Assembly (NCBI GenBank): GCA_013285645.1
Contig: JABDHJ010000027.1
Location: 1-33,441, forward strand
Direction of reading: 5' to 3'
From: Verrucomicrobiota bacterium
GTDB taxonomy: Bacteria > Verrucomicrobiota > Verrucomicrobiia > Methylacidiphilales > UBA1321
Length of the DNA: 33,441 bases
Shown here: positions 7,225 through 18,632 of the stretch, in pieces
Position numbering within the stretch: the stretch's first letter is position 1
Layout: each line of letters opens with the position of its first letter
Made by a program: the position numbers and the translations under genes
Notes under the pieces: generated by a model
Databases searched by the model: none
The model's input: only the letters and a program-made list of their open reading frames with translations
What the model was told of the DNA's origin: nothing

Positions 7225-8844
7225 GTGAGTGTTCCCGTCAAAATATTTGCGCTTCTCACGGCGTGCGCCTTGGCAGCATTCCCGCTCTGCGCCCAGGACG
7301 ACACAGGTGTACCCGCACCACCACCGCCCTCTTCTCCCTCTCCCGATAACGGCCCCTACGCTCCGCCTCCCGACCAAGGCGCTCCCACTCCTGGTCCCGA
7401 ACAACAAGGTGCCCTGGACCAGACCGGCGCCGATCAGCCAGCCACCTTCCAAACTTTTTACGATAGCCTCGCCCCCATGGGCACGTGGATTCAAACCGAC
7501 GCTTACGGTTACGTCTGGCAGCCGACCATCAACGATCCCGACTGGGCTCCGTACACCGAAGGTCACTGGGTCTACTCCGATGCCGGCTGGACTTGGGCCT
7601 CCGACGAATCCTTTGGCTGGGCCACCTACCATTACGGGCGCTGGGTCAATCTCAACGGCATCGGTTGGTGCTGGGTTCCCGGATATACTTGGGCCCCGGC
7701 CTGGGTCAGTTGGCGCTATGGCGACGGCTATTGCGGTTGGGCGCCTCTCCCGCCCGACAGCTTCGTCGGCATCGATTACGGTGGCGATGGCATCGACATT
7801 AACGAAGGATTTCACATCGGCGGCGATTGCGACTCCTATTACGATATCGGCGCGGGCTGCTACACCTTCGTGCCGGTCATCTATCTGGGCTATCCGAATT
7901 ATCGCGGTCGCTTCATCAATCGGTATAATAACTACGCAATCATCAACCACACCACGAACGTCACCAATCTCTACGTCGCCCGAAATGGAGCGCCCAACGG
8001 ATCAGGGCATGGTCGTTTTTCCAACGTGACCGCAGGCGGTCCTTCGTTCGCCCAAGTCAACGCTGTTTCCAAGATGCCCGTGCAAAAAGTAACGATCACC
8101 AGCGCGCGTCAACCCGGCGGTGGTACTTTGAACAATAATTCCCTGGCCCTTTTTGCGCCCCGCCTGAATGCAGGCGCCACCAGTCAGCCCGCTCGTGTTG
8201 GAAGCACACTTGGCCAGACCACCGTTAATCGCGGCGTCGATGTTACTCAACCCCTCGCAGTAAATCACAATCTCGCAGCAGCCCCACCCACTTCAAACCA
8301 GATTCAACAGGCGCAACTTGCCCAATTCAACGCTCCTCCCCACGCCAAAGTCGTCACGACGGCCACGCCCTCGACTCCTGTTTTGCAAGCACCATTGACT
8401 ACCTTGAAGCCCATCGCCGCCACCGCCCCGCCGCAACCGCAATCGGTCACTCCTTCAACCCAAACGGTCACGCATAACCCCAGCGGTGGAAACTACAGTC
8501 AAACCCGCGTCTATACGCCTTCATCGACTACCCAATATTACAATCCCTTCGTGCATCCGTCCTCAACCACAACCTCGAACGGTACCGTCGTCCACACGCA
8601 GGCACAGTCAACTCCTCAAACTCAATCTTCACCTGCGCCCGCCAATAACAGGAATGCAGCTCCCGCCTCTCCGCAACCCAGCTCCCAGCCCCAATACGCT
8701 CCCGCGACATCAGGCGATAACCCAAACACCGCCGGCAATCAAAACGGCGGGGGTTATCCCGGTGGCGGCTATCACAACTCCTCCGGTGGAAACGGCAGTA
8801 ACTCCTGGGGCAATCGCGGCGGCAATCAGCAGCAGAATCACTGA
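7225..8844 (+). CDS. Secreted DUF6600-type Trp/Tyr-rich protein with low-complexity Pro/Gln/Asn/Gly tail
   Basis: The 539-residue product begins with a signal peptide (MSVPVKIFALLTACALAAFP, cleavage near CAQDD). A Pro-rich linker follows, then a domain with repeated aromatic signatures: MGTWIQTDAYGYVWQP, GHWVYSDAGWTWASDESFGW, YHYGRWV and WCWVPGYTWAPAWVSW. This pattern is typical of DUF6600 proteins, often annotated as FecR-like or YXWGXW-repeat proteins of unknown function. The second half is low-complexity Thr/Gln/Pro/Ser and ends in Gly/Asn-rich sequence, which suggests a flexible cell-surface or secreted segment. The start codon is GTG; no in-frame ATG precedes the signal peptide. It appears to be monocistronic. 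Function is unknown. Confidence 0.88.
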   Translation: MSVPVKIFALLTACALAAFPLCAQDDTGVPAPPPPSSPSPDNGPYAPPPDQGAPTPGPEQQGALDQTGADQPATFQTFYDSLAPMGTWIQTDAYGYVWQPTINDPDWAPYTEGHWVYSDAGWTWASDESFGWATYHYGRWVNLNGIGWCWVPGYTWAPAWVSWRYGDGYCGWAPLPPDSFVGIDYGGDGIDINEGFHIGGDCDSYYDIGAGCYTFVPVIYLGYPNYRGRFINRYNNYAIINHTTNVTNLYVARNGAPNGSGHGRFSNVTAGGPSFAQVNAVSKMPVQKVTITSARQPGGGTLNNNSLALFAPRLNAGATSQPARVGSTLGQTTVNRGVDVTQPLAVNHNLAAAPPTSNQIQQAQLAQFNAPPHAKVVTTATPSTPVLQAPLTTLKPIAATAPPQPQSVTPSTQTVTHNPSGGNYSQTRVYTPSSTTQYYNPFVHPSSTTTSNGTVVHTQAQSTPQTQSSPAPANNRNAAPASPQPSSQPQYAPATSGDNPNTAGNQNGGGYPGGGYHNSSGGNGSNSWGNRGGNQQQNH

Positions 8845-8891
8845 TCCTCAGTGGAGTACCCTTCAGTATGTAGCGGCGGTCTATAACCGTT

Positions 8892-8962
8892 GGTAGCCGC
8901 CGCAGGCTCGGCGGCGGTGCCTTTCCCTCCGAGGTAGCCATCGACCGCCGGGCGACGATGGC
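8892..8962. repeat. Repeat family B, two palindromic copies
   Basis: Two adjacent copies (8892-8922 and 8933-8962) have the form GGTAGCC-stem-loop-stem-GGYGCC/TGGC-TTTC. Each folds into a GC-rich hairpin: GCCGCCG with CGGCGGC in the first, GCCATCG with CGATGGC in the second. Both are followed by short T-runs. They lie 48 bp after the DUF6600 stop. Other copies are at 12714, 20212-20314, 23042, 23178, 23281, 23325 and 29614. Confidence 0.8.
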
Positions 8963-9237
8963 TTTCTCAGGTGGCTCGGACAACTCGTTGTCCGGGTTCG
9001 CGAAGCGAACAGGAGGTCGCTCATGACTTTCATTTTTCTCAGTCAGTCATCCTTGCCCGTCGACGGATCAGTTTTTACTCTCCGTTCCCTATTTTGTAAT
9101 TTTAAAAATTTGGTAATTTGGTCCTGCTTCCCTTCCCACCTCATTCTTAAACCGAATACGGGGCGAAAAAGCATGTGCCTTTTACCCTCGCCAATGTTAC
9201 CGTGGAGTTCTTCCCCACCTTAACTTTCCCACCCCCC
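8963..9237. other. Rest of the spacer, with repeat families F and G
   Basis: A GCGAAGCGAACAGGAG element (family G) at 8996-9030 recurs at 18354-18389. An AT-rich stretch, AATTTGGTAATTTGG followed by TCCTGCTTCCC (family F), lies at about 9093-9134 and recurs near 21463 and 28674. I see no gene here; the open frame before the phosphatase ATG lacks protein-like features. Confidence 0.65.
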
Positions 9238-9942
9238 ATGGCCCAATCCCACACCCGAATCTTTCTCGTCCGTCACGGCGCGACCGTCCTCACCGATGAA
9301 GACCGCTTCGCCGGCGAAACCAACGTCCAACTCTCCGACGTAGGTCGCCAACAAGCCAGTCGCCTCTCCGCCCGCCTCGCCGGGGAAAAAATCTCCGCCG
9401 TTTACGCCTCCAACATGGACCGCACCATGGAGACCGCGCGCATCCTGGCCGAGCCGCACAAACTCGAAGTGCAGCCGCGCCCCGGCTTCCGCGAAATTTC
9501 CCACGGCCATTGGGAGCAGATGACTCGCAAGGAAGTCGAAACCAAATATCCCCAGGAAGCCGCCGAATGGGACAAGGACCCCTACACCTTCGCTCCCGCT
9601 GGCGGTGAAAGCGGCCTCGCTGTCACGGCCCGCGCATTGCCCACGCTCATTGAACTGGTGCGCACGCACGCCGGCGAAAACGTCATGGTCATCTCCCACA
9701 AGGCCACGATCCGCCTCCTCCTCAGCACGCTCCTCGGATTCGATCCCCGCCGTTACCGCGACAATCTCGACCAAAGTCCCGCCGCGCTCAACATCATCGA
9801 TTTCAAGGACTGCACCCGCGCCCGCCTCACCCTTTTCAACGACACCTCCCACTACACCGAAGCCGGCCTCGCCATCCCCGCCGCACCCACTCCCCGCCTC
9901 TCCAAATGGTGGAACGACTCCGTCCCCCACCAAGCCATTTAG
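9238..9942 (+). CDS. Histidine phosphatase family protein (phosphoglycerate-mutase-like)
   Basis: The 234-residue cytosolic protein has the histidine phosphatase signature near the N-terminus (LVRHGATVLTDEDRFAG; the catalytic His is in RHG), a second Arg in the SNMDRTMETA block, the catalytic acid region FREISHGHWEQM, and the second His in VMVISHKATIRLLL. This fold covers cofactor-dependent phosphoglycerate mutases, CobC and broad-specificity phosphatases. The sequence alone does not give the substrate, though it lies in the same window as enolase and PFK. The ATG at 9238 (MAQSHTRIFLVRHG) was chosen over an upstream ATG at 9175 because it sits just before the first beta strand. The C-terminal ~15 residues are Pro-rich. 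Confidence 0.9.
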   Translation: MAQSHTRIFLVRHGATVLTDEDRFAGETNVQLSDVGRQQASRLSARLAGEKISAVYASNMDRTMETARILAEPHKLEVQPRPGFREISHGHWEQMTRKEVETKYPQEAAEWDKDPYTFAPAGGESGLAVTARALPTLIELVRTHAGENVMVISHKATIRLLLSTLLGFDPRRYRDNLDQSPAALNIIDFKDCTRARLTLFNDTSHYTEAGLAIPAAPTPRLSKWWNDSVPHQAI

Positions 9943-9979
9943 CCTATTAATCTGGGCCAGGAAAGGACCGAAAGATAAG

Positions 9980-12226
9980 TTACGGGTGGGCAGCCTTTTC
10001 CCGTGCCAATGCCTGCGCCTTGGCCAGGTTGTTTTGCGCGTTGACATCATGAGGATTCAATCGCACGAACTCCTTGAACTGGGCAATGGCTTCGGTCAGC
10101 CGCCCGCTTTGAAAGAAAGCAACGGCGAGATTGTTATGGGCCTCGGCATAGTTGGGATTAATTTTCACGACCGCCTGGAACTCGGCAATCGCCTCGGTCA
10201 GCTGCCCGGTTTGTAAACGGGCATTCCCAAGGTTGTAGTGGGCTTCAATCATGTCTGGGGCGATTTTCAGGGCCATTTGGTACTGGTCGATCGCCTCGCT
10301 CACCTGTCCCTTTTGGTAAAGAGCGAGGCCGAGGCCATTATGTGCCTCTGCGAAGTAGGGATTGATTTCGAGAGCCATTTGGAACTGTTCAATCGCCTCG
10401 TCCACCTGTCCCTTTTGAAACAAGGCCAGTCCAAGATTATAGCGAGCCTCGATAAGGTTGGGGTTGTTTTCCAAGGCATCGCGGAATTGGGCAATCATCT
10501 CATCCACCTGTCCTTTTTGTCCCAAAGCCATCCCCATGTAGTAGTGGGCCACGGCATAGAGGGGGTTGACCTTCAGTGCCTTTTGATACTGCGCGATTCC
10601 CTGCTCCAGTTGCCCTTTTTGAACGAGAGCCCAGCCTAGGTTGACGTAGGCCAGGACAAAGTCGGGGTGGATTTCAAGGGCCTTTTGGTATTGGACTATC
10701 GCGTCGTCCATCCGTCCCTTTTGGAAAAAGGTCAAACCCAGGTTGAAGTGGCCCTCGGCATCATCGGGATTGATTTTCAGGGCCTTTTCAAAATAGGAAA
10801 TCGCCTCGTCCAACTGCCCCTTTTGCTGAAGATACTTGCCCAGATTAGTGTAGGCCAACCCGCAGGTGGGATTTCGCTCAAGTATCGCGTGATAAAGCGT
10901 CTCGTTGTCCGAATACATCCCGCATTGTTGCCAGGTCAAAAGACCCAGCCCCGCGAGCAAGCCCAGCTTCAGTCCCAAGCCCCAACCATTGCCTTCCAGC
11001 CCAATCCGGTCCAGTCCCGCAGTCAGTCCGGCTGCAAACAACCCGAGCATGCCCATCGCGCCCAGGTATTGCCAATGATCGGAAACGAACGAATACCGCA
11101 TCATGAAGAGCACCACGATCAGGATCAGCATCGACGTGGTCATGTAATAGTGCATGAACGCGACCCAGACGCCCTTGCCCACCCGATCGCGCGCCAGCCA
11201 CAATCCTCCCAGCAGGCCCACAGTCGCCAGCGGATAGAGATATTGCCACCAAGCCCCGGCATCGATGTGCCACCGCGGATATATAAATGTCAGGTCGTAC
11301 GGAAACAGAAGTTTTCCCAGGTAAAACCAAAACGAACGTCCCGATACCAGCACCCTCTCGATGAACCCGAGCTTGAATTCGGGGCCGGAAGCGCCGACGG
11401 AATGTTGCTCGATGTAAATCGTCAGGAGGCTCATTCCGATGGCAATTCCCACCATCGGAATCAATCCGAGTGCATCGCGCGCCGCCACCCGTTTCTTTTG
11501 CCACCAAAGGACCAGGAAAAGCGTCGCCGGGAGAAAACTCACCGTTGGCTTGGCCAGCATCGCCAGGGCAAAAAGCACCAGCGCCAAAACGTACCATCCC
11601 CGTGCCGGTTTCCCCGCCCGGTCCCGGTCCGGCCTTTCATAAACGCCCAGGCCGGCAAAACGCAGATAGGCCCAGCCCGATCCCAAGGCCAGGCATCCGG
11701 AAAGCGTGTTCTTCAATTCCGTCATCCACGCCACGCTCATCACATTGACCGGGTGCAGGGCAAAGAGAGCTCCGGCCAGCAACGCCCCGCGCACGCGCAG
11801 GCTCGCCAGCACCTGCCACAACAGCACTGCGGCGATGCCGTGCAGCAGCACGGTCACCACATGATACCCCACCGTGGTCAATCCCCAGAGGTGATATTCG
11901 AGCCAGAAGACCGTGAACGTCAGTGGATAATATTGCTCCGTGGCACCCGGGACGAACCAGATTTGCCACAGGCCCTGCCAGGTCTTAAGACTATCGTTGG
12001 TCGAAATGTAGGTGTCGTCGTCCCAAAGAAAATCGCCCTGCAGGGATGGAACGTAAAAGAACAGCGTTGCCGCGATGATCGCCAGCGCTGCCAGCGTGCC
12101 CGACCGGTCACGGCTCAAACCGAAGGAGGTCAGTGACGCTGCCGTTCCGCTGTCGGGGACATCCCCAGCACCCTCCCGGTTCATCGCCTTCCTTTTCCCG
12201 GATCGTTTTGCCATAGGGCTCGCCAT
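9980..12226 (-). CDS. Multi-pass membrane protein with GT-C-like domain and C-terminal TPR array
   Basis: The protein has 748 residues. The N-terminal ~440 residues contain about ten membrane segments. An acidic motif follows the first helix (D69-D71 in FLWDDDTYIS), then YYPLTFTVFWLEYHLWG and HPVNVMSVAWMTELKN, as in bacterial TMTC-like, dolichyl-phosphate-mannose-mannosyltransferase-type GT-C proteins. The C-terminal ~300 residues are eight full 34-residue TPRs plus a partial ninth (consensus NP-x-x-AEAH-x-NLG-x-ALFQKGQ-x-DEAI-x-QFQ-x-AL-x-I). Such proteins are usually annotated as tetratricopeptide repeat proteins of unknown substrate; a sugar transfer role is inferred, not shown. The ATG at 12226 was chosen, but an in-frame ATG 4 codons on is equally possible. 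It converges with the histidine phosphatase gene, 37 bp apart. Confidence 0.88.
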   Translation of the reverse strand: MASPMAKRSGKRKAMNREGAGDVPDSGTAASLTSFGLSRDRSGTLAALAIIAATLFFYVPSLQGDFLWDDDTYISTNDSLKTWQGLWQIWFVPGATEQYYPLTFTVFWLEYHLWGLTTVGYHVVTVLLHGIAAVLLWQVLASLRVRGALLAGALFALHPVNVMSVAWMTELKNTLSGCLALGSGWAYLRFAGLGVYERPDRDRAGKPARGWYVLALVLFALAMLAKPTVSFLPATLFLVLWWQKKRVAARDALGLIPMVGIAIGMSLLTIYIEQHSVGASGPEFKLGFIERVLVSGRSFWFYLGKLLFPYDLTFIYPRWHIDAGAWWQYLYPLATVGLLGGLWLARDRVGKGVWVAFMHYYMTTSMLILIVVLFMMRYSFVSDHWQYLGAMGMLGLFAAGLTAGLDRIGLEGNGWGLGLKLGLLAGLGLLTWQQCGMYSDNETLYHAILERNPTCGLAYTNLGKYLQQKGQLDEAISYFEKALKINPDDAEGHFNLGLTFFQKGRMDDAIVQYQKALEIHPDFVLAYVNLGWALVQKGQLEQGIAQYQKALKVNPLYAVAHYYMGMALGQKGQVDEMIAQFRDALENNPNLIEARYNLGLALFQKGQVDEAIEQFQMALEINPYFAEAHNGLGLALYQKGQVSEAIDQYQMALKIAPDMIEAHYNLGNARLQTGQLTEAIAEFQAVVKINPNYAEAHNNLAVAFFQSGRLTEAIAQFKEFVRLNPHDVNAQNNLAKAQALAREKAAHP
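9983..10872 (-). repeat. 102-bp tandem coding repeats (TPR array)
   Basis: Eight full units and one partial unit of 102 bp encode the TPRs of the membrane protein. On the plus strand, blocks such as CACCTGTCCCTTTTGG recur at the same phase in neighbouring units. Similarity at DNA level is highest in the middle units (about 10270-10540), which suggests recent unit duplication or gene conversion. Confidence 0.85.
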
Positions 12227-12336
12227 TTTGTAGCCCGATCAGCCCCAAACGGCAACGGCTTTGATCCCTCACGCGGAGTTGCACGCTCCCGCAACAAGAA
12301 CGATGACTTGAAATGTCCCCGCAATTCCACTGTCTC

Positions 12337-12366
12337 CCCGTTGCGCCCGTCGCGTCGTTGCGCGAA
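12337..12366 (+). repeat. Repeat family E copy
   Basis: A TTGCGCCCGTCGCG-TCGTTGCGCGAAA element recurs at about 12756-12785 and, shortened, at 29672-29697. It sits in the 660-bp spacer between the TPR gene and the L,D-transpeptidase. Its function is unknown. Confidence 0.7.
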
Positions 12367-12464
12367 ATATCCGTAATGATACCGTTGGAAGGGAGCATCG
12401 GCTTAGATTGTGCGATGACAAAAGGCGATGCCTCGGTAACACGCCGGAGGCGTGTCAGCACCCT

Positions 12465-12648
12465 AGCCGGTGGTTGAGCAGCAGCGACACCACCGGTTAA
12501 TATGATAAGAAGATTTTATCCCATAAGGGATAACAGCGCAGCGGGCCACCTAACCCGGTCTGGTTAGAGCGGTCTCCTCCTGCGATCCCTCCGGGATCGT
12601 TACTCCTAGTTAGTATACCGGTGGTGTCGCTACGCTCAACCACCGGCT
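12465..12648. repeat. Inverted pair of repeat family D (CCGGTGGTTGAGC element)
   Basis: A plus copy at 12465-12496 (AGCCGGTGGTTGAGC then GCGACACCACCGG) and a minus copy at 12618-12648 bracket about 120 bp. Each copy is itself palindromic (CCGGTGGT with ACCACCGG). Before the first copy is a CACGCCGGAGGCGTGTCAG palindrome. The same composite arrangement recurs at 24141-24191. The internal segment (12497-12617) contains a CGATCCCTCCGGGATCG palindrome and no gene I can support. Confidence 0.85.
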
Positions 12649-12713
12649 ACGGTGCTGCCAAACCTTCGGCTTGGACCAGATCAGGCCGGCTACCACTAAC
12701 CGTGGTAACTCCA

Positions 12714-12746
12714 AGGTGGCCGTCGATCGCCGAGCGACGGTGCCTT
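12714..12746 (+). repeat. Repeat family B copy
   Basis: This copy has the form AGGTGGCCGTCG, loop, CGACGGTGCCTTCC. It is a GC-rich hairpin (GCCGTCG with CGACGGT), followed directly by a family E copy at about 12756-12785. It lies in the repeat-filled spacer upstream of the L,D-transpeptidase. Confidence 0.75.
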
Positions 12747-12886
12747 CCTTCCCCCGTTGCGTCCGTAGCGTCGTTGCGCGAAACCCTCCGTCATCGTGAG
12801 CCCGTCGCATACACGTGAGACAGGATCGCTTCCGCCTGCCTTTTCACCGCTTGGCATTACATCAGGTAGTGTTAAAACGGACAGGC

Positions 12887-13426
12887 ATGTCTCTCTACCG
12901 CTCAACTCGCATTTGGATAATGAGTGTTTGCGTTGTGGTCGGGATAGTTGCCGCCCTAACATGGGCACATTGGCCAGAAGTTCCGCTTGATACGCGGAAT
13001 CCCGTAACTGAGGTTGTTATATTAAAAGCCGAAAGAGAACTAATCCTCTACTCTGGTACCAAGCTACTAAAAATTTACAAGGTGTCCTTGGGAAGAAATC
13101 CGACCGGGCAAAAGGAAAAGGAAGGCGACAAGAAAACGCCTGAGGGAGAATACGTAATTTCCGGACGCAACCCAAAGAGTCCTTTTCACCTCTCTCTGCA
13201 CATCTCATATCCCACGCTTGAGGAGATCGACCTAGCTCAAAAAAAGGGAATGGATCCAGGAGGCGATATAATGATTCACGGAATAAAAAGGGGATTTGGT
13301 TGGATCGGAAAGTTTCACCTGCTTATGGATTGGACTACAGGTTGCATTGCGGTTACGAATCCGGAAATCGAAGAAATTTATCATTCAGTCCCAGACGGTA
13401 CAAAGGTTGTAATAAGAGCCAACTGA
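12887..13426 (+). CDS. L,D-transpeptidase (YkuD/YafK-like) with N-terminal membrane anchor
   Basis: The 179-residue protein has one N-terminal hydrophobic segment (IWIMSVCVVVGIVAALTWAHW, about residues 9-29), so it is anchored in or exported across the inner membrane. The catalytic domain has H131-G132 (GGDIMIHGIKRG) and nucleophile C153 in DWTTGCIAVTNPEIEEIY. The GCIAVTN form, without the usual Arg after the Cys, is typical of YafK-type members. The family forms or hydrolyses peptidoglycan 3-3 or lipoprotein cross-links; which applies here cannot be told. The ATG at 12887 was chosen over one at 12815, which lies in non-coding-like sequence. The gene is visibly more AT-rich than its neighbours, which suggests separate acquisition. 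Confidence 0.9.
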   Translation: MSLYRSTRIWIMSVCVVVGIVAALTWAHWPEVPLDTRNPVTEVVILKAERELILYSGTKLLKIYKVSLGRNPTGQKEKEGDKKTPEGEYVISGRNPKSPFHLSLHISYPTLEEIDLAQKKGMDPGGDIMIHGIKRGFGWIGKFHLLMDWTTGCIAVTNPEIEEIYHSVPDGTKVVIRAN

Positions 13427-13500
13427 TCTGCGCCAGACGGAACGCTCCTTCAAAATCCGTTGCATTTCTTCCGATACTCCCGCACCATGGCAGCTTGCCT

Positions 13501-16643
<3,143 letters not shown>

Positions 16644-16655
16644 TCAGTATCCGCC

Positions 16656-17063
16656 ATGGCCAGCGCGCGTTTCCTAGATCCAACCAGCATCCCGCTTAAA
16701 AGACAAAGCGGTGGGAACATCTGGGCTACGCTTCTCCCGATTATTCAGGGCGCCATCATCGTCGGCGTCCTCTCCGTGGTCGGGCTTCTCTTTGTTCCCG
16801 TTCTCCAGACCGAGAATCGGCACAAGACCGAGTTGGCCAAGCTCCAGGTCGAAATTGCCGACGCGCAGGAACAGCAGCATGAACTCCAACTCAAAACCGA
16901 GCTCATGAAGAATGATCCGAACTACGTCGAGCACATCGCCCGCGATATTCTCAACATGGGCCGCCCCGGCGAAACCATTCTCCGTTTCGATCCCTATCCT
17001 CCCGTCGCCCCCGGTTCCCGATCGACCGCATCGATGCCCACCGGCGACGCTCCCTCGAACTAA
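16656..17063 (+). CDS. FtsB/DivIC-like septum formation initiator protein
   Basis: The 135-residue single-pass membrane protein has a cytoplasmic N-terminus of ~25 residues, a helix at about 26-50 (LLPIIQGAIIVGVLSVVGLL), and a periplasmic coiled coil at about 52-85 rich in Gln, Glu and Leu (KTELAKLQVEIADAQEQQHEL). The family motif is NDPNYVEHIARDILNMGRPGE. FtsB/DivIC proteins join FtsL and FtsQ in the divisome. A Pro/Ser-rich tail of about 20 residues is extra. The enolase-ftsB linkage is conserved in many bacteria and supports the call. Confidence 0.9.
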   Translation: MASARFLDPTSIPLKRQSGGNIWATLLPIIQGAIIVGVLSVVGLLFVPVLQTENRHKTELAKLQVEIADAQEQQHELQLKTELMKNDPNYVEHIARDILNMGRPGETILRFDPYPPVAPGSRSTASMPTGDAPSN

Positions 17064-17390
17064 ATCGGTCATCCTGAGCCTTCGAAGTGGCTATTCAGCC
17101 GGCCTGCTACTCTTAAGACCTTCTCGAGCGTAGCGAACCAACTAATGCCCACAAAAATCATTAGTCATCCTGAGTTTGTCGAAGGATCAGTTCTGCCTGC
17201 CTTCCTCGTTCCCAAACATCTACACGCGTGCGTGTTTTGCGAACGCCCTTGCTCCCTCGAAATTTCATTTTGCGCTAATTAAGCCCATATCCTCCATTTC
17301 CACACCTTTTCCCTCATAAAGAATCTCAACCATTTGCCTTTACCCCATTTCTAACTTCACTTTGGACTCAGGCCTGCTTTAGTAGCAGCA
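17064..17390. repeat. Repeat-filled spacer: one 97-bp-type unit of family A plus family C
   Basis: A decayed family A copy starts at about 17068 and a good copy lies at 17164-17190. The 96-nt interval carries the same spacer seen in the 30964-31378 array (TGCTACTCTTAAGACC, CTCGAGCGTAGCGA, AATGCCCAC). A family C element (CCTCGTTCCCAAAC) follows at 17204, then a TTTCATTTTGCGCTAATT tail. The rest up to the kinase start is AT-richer, with no gene seen. Confidence 0.8.
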
Positions 17391-18335
17391 ATGACCCCAC
17401 CGGAGAATGGCGCTCCCGCCGACCCGGCTCCGCAAAGCTGGGTGGCTGACCGCTTCGAAATTCAGGAAATGATCGGCAGCGGCGGTCTCGGCGACGTCTA
17501 CCGGGCCTGGGACCATCACCTCAATCGCGCGGTCGCCGTCAAACGCGTTCGGATGCAGGTCGCCCAAGACGACCGCAAACTCATTGAGCAAACGTGGCGC
17601 GAGGCCATGACCACCGCCTGTCTTTCGCATCCCAACATCGTCACCATTTTCGACTACGGCATCGATCCCGAAGGTGCCTATGTCGTCATGGAACTCATCG
17701 AAGGCGAGACGCTTGAGGAGGTGCTCACTCGTGGTCCGCTCCAGTTCGACGACTTCCTCCGTTTCGCGCGGCAATCCCTCGAGGCTATCACTGCCGCGCA
17801 TGCGCTCGGATTGATCCATCGCGATATCAAGCCCGGTAACTTCATGATCGCCCGGGCCTCCACCGCATCGCTCTTCCAAGTCAAGGTTCTCGATTTCGGC
17901 CTCGCGAAATATCTCGATGCCCCGCAACCCCAATCGATCGATCACTTCAACTCGCTCATGGGTTCCGTCCACTACATGGCGCCTGAACAATTTCAGCGCC
18001 TGCCCATCGATCATCGCACCGATCTCTATTCCCTCGGCTGCATTTTTTACGAGGCGGTTACCGGACATCCCGCCTTTGACGGCGAAAATGTCACCGAATT
18101 AATCGACGCCCATCTCAAGAAGCAGCCCTATCCGATGAAGCAGTTGCGCCGCGACATCGCGCCTCGATTGGAACGCTGGATCTCCCGCCTCATCGAAAAA
18201 GATTCCGCAAAGCGTCCGCCCAGCGCCGTCGAAGCCCTGCGCACCATGCCCACCCTGGAACAATGCAGCCACGATCCCGGGCGCACCACCGGAAGCCTCT
18301 TCAGCAACATCCTCCATCGCCCCCCGCCACTCTGA
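17391..18335 (+). CDS. Cytosolic Ser/Thr protein kinase (PknB-like catalytic domain only)
   Basis: The 314-residue product is essentially a Hanks-type kinase domain. It has the glycine loop IGSGGLGDVY (residues 28-37), K51 in AVAVKRVR, catalytic loop HRDIKPGN (D145), DFGLA (D168), MAPEQF, and DLYSLGCIFYEAVTG. It has no transmembrane segment and no PASTA, FHA or other sensor domain, so it is probably cytosolic. Substrates are unknown. It stands alone between repeat-filled spacers. Single-domain kinases of this sort are common in Planctomycetes and Verrucomicrobia. Confidence 0.94.
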   Translation: MTPPENGAPADPAPQSWVADRFEIQEMIGSGGLGDVYRAWDHHLNRAVAVKRVRMQVAQDDRKLIEQTWREAMTTACLSHPNIVTIFDYGIDPEGAYVVMELIEGETLEEVLTRGPLQFDDFLRFARQSLEAITAAHALGLIHRDIKPGNFMIARASTASLFQVKVLDFGLAKYLDAPQPQSIDHFNSLMGSVHYMAPEQFQRLPIDHRTDLYSLGCIFYEAVTGHPAFDGENVTELIDAHLKKQPYPMKQLRRDIAPRLERWISRLIEKDSAKRPPSAVEALRTMPTLEQCSHDPGRTTGSLFSNILHRPPPL

Positions 18336-18632
18336 GTGTTCAGTTCAGTTTAGATTCGCAAAGCGAACAGGAGATCGGCTTAGACTTTCAAATCCCCCAT
18401 TAGTCATCCTGAGCTTGTCGAAGGATCAGTTCGGTCTGCCTTTTCTCATCAGGAGCTGATCTTTCGACAAGCTCAAGATGACGGATTGCTGAAGAAAAAC
18501 TCCCCTCCTTCCCACACTCCATCTCGCGCTAACTCCAATGGGTGCTACAAAATCGAGATCGGCAATGGAGGTGCCTCAGCAAGGGCGCTCCCAAATGGAG
18601 TTTGGGAACGAGGAAAAAGGTTGAAGTTAGTT
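18336..18632. repeat. Repeat-filled spacer: family G, inverted family A pair, inverted family C
   Basis: A family G element lies at 18354-18389. A family A plus copy at 18403-18429 faces a minus copy at 18456-18484, giving a ~26-bp stem with a few mismatches. A minus-orientation family C element (CCCAAATGGAGTTTGGGAACG) is at about 18588-18613, preceded by a CTCGCGCTAACTCC stretch that resembles the tail of other family C copies. No gene was found. Confidence 0.82.

Noticed and set aside
10667-12136. 489-residue plus-strand frame opposite the TPR gene
   Set aside because: It is the antisense shadow of the TPR/GT-C protein, rich in Gln/Arg/Pro, with no family features; the minus-strand protein has clear TPRs and membrane helices.
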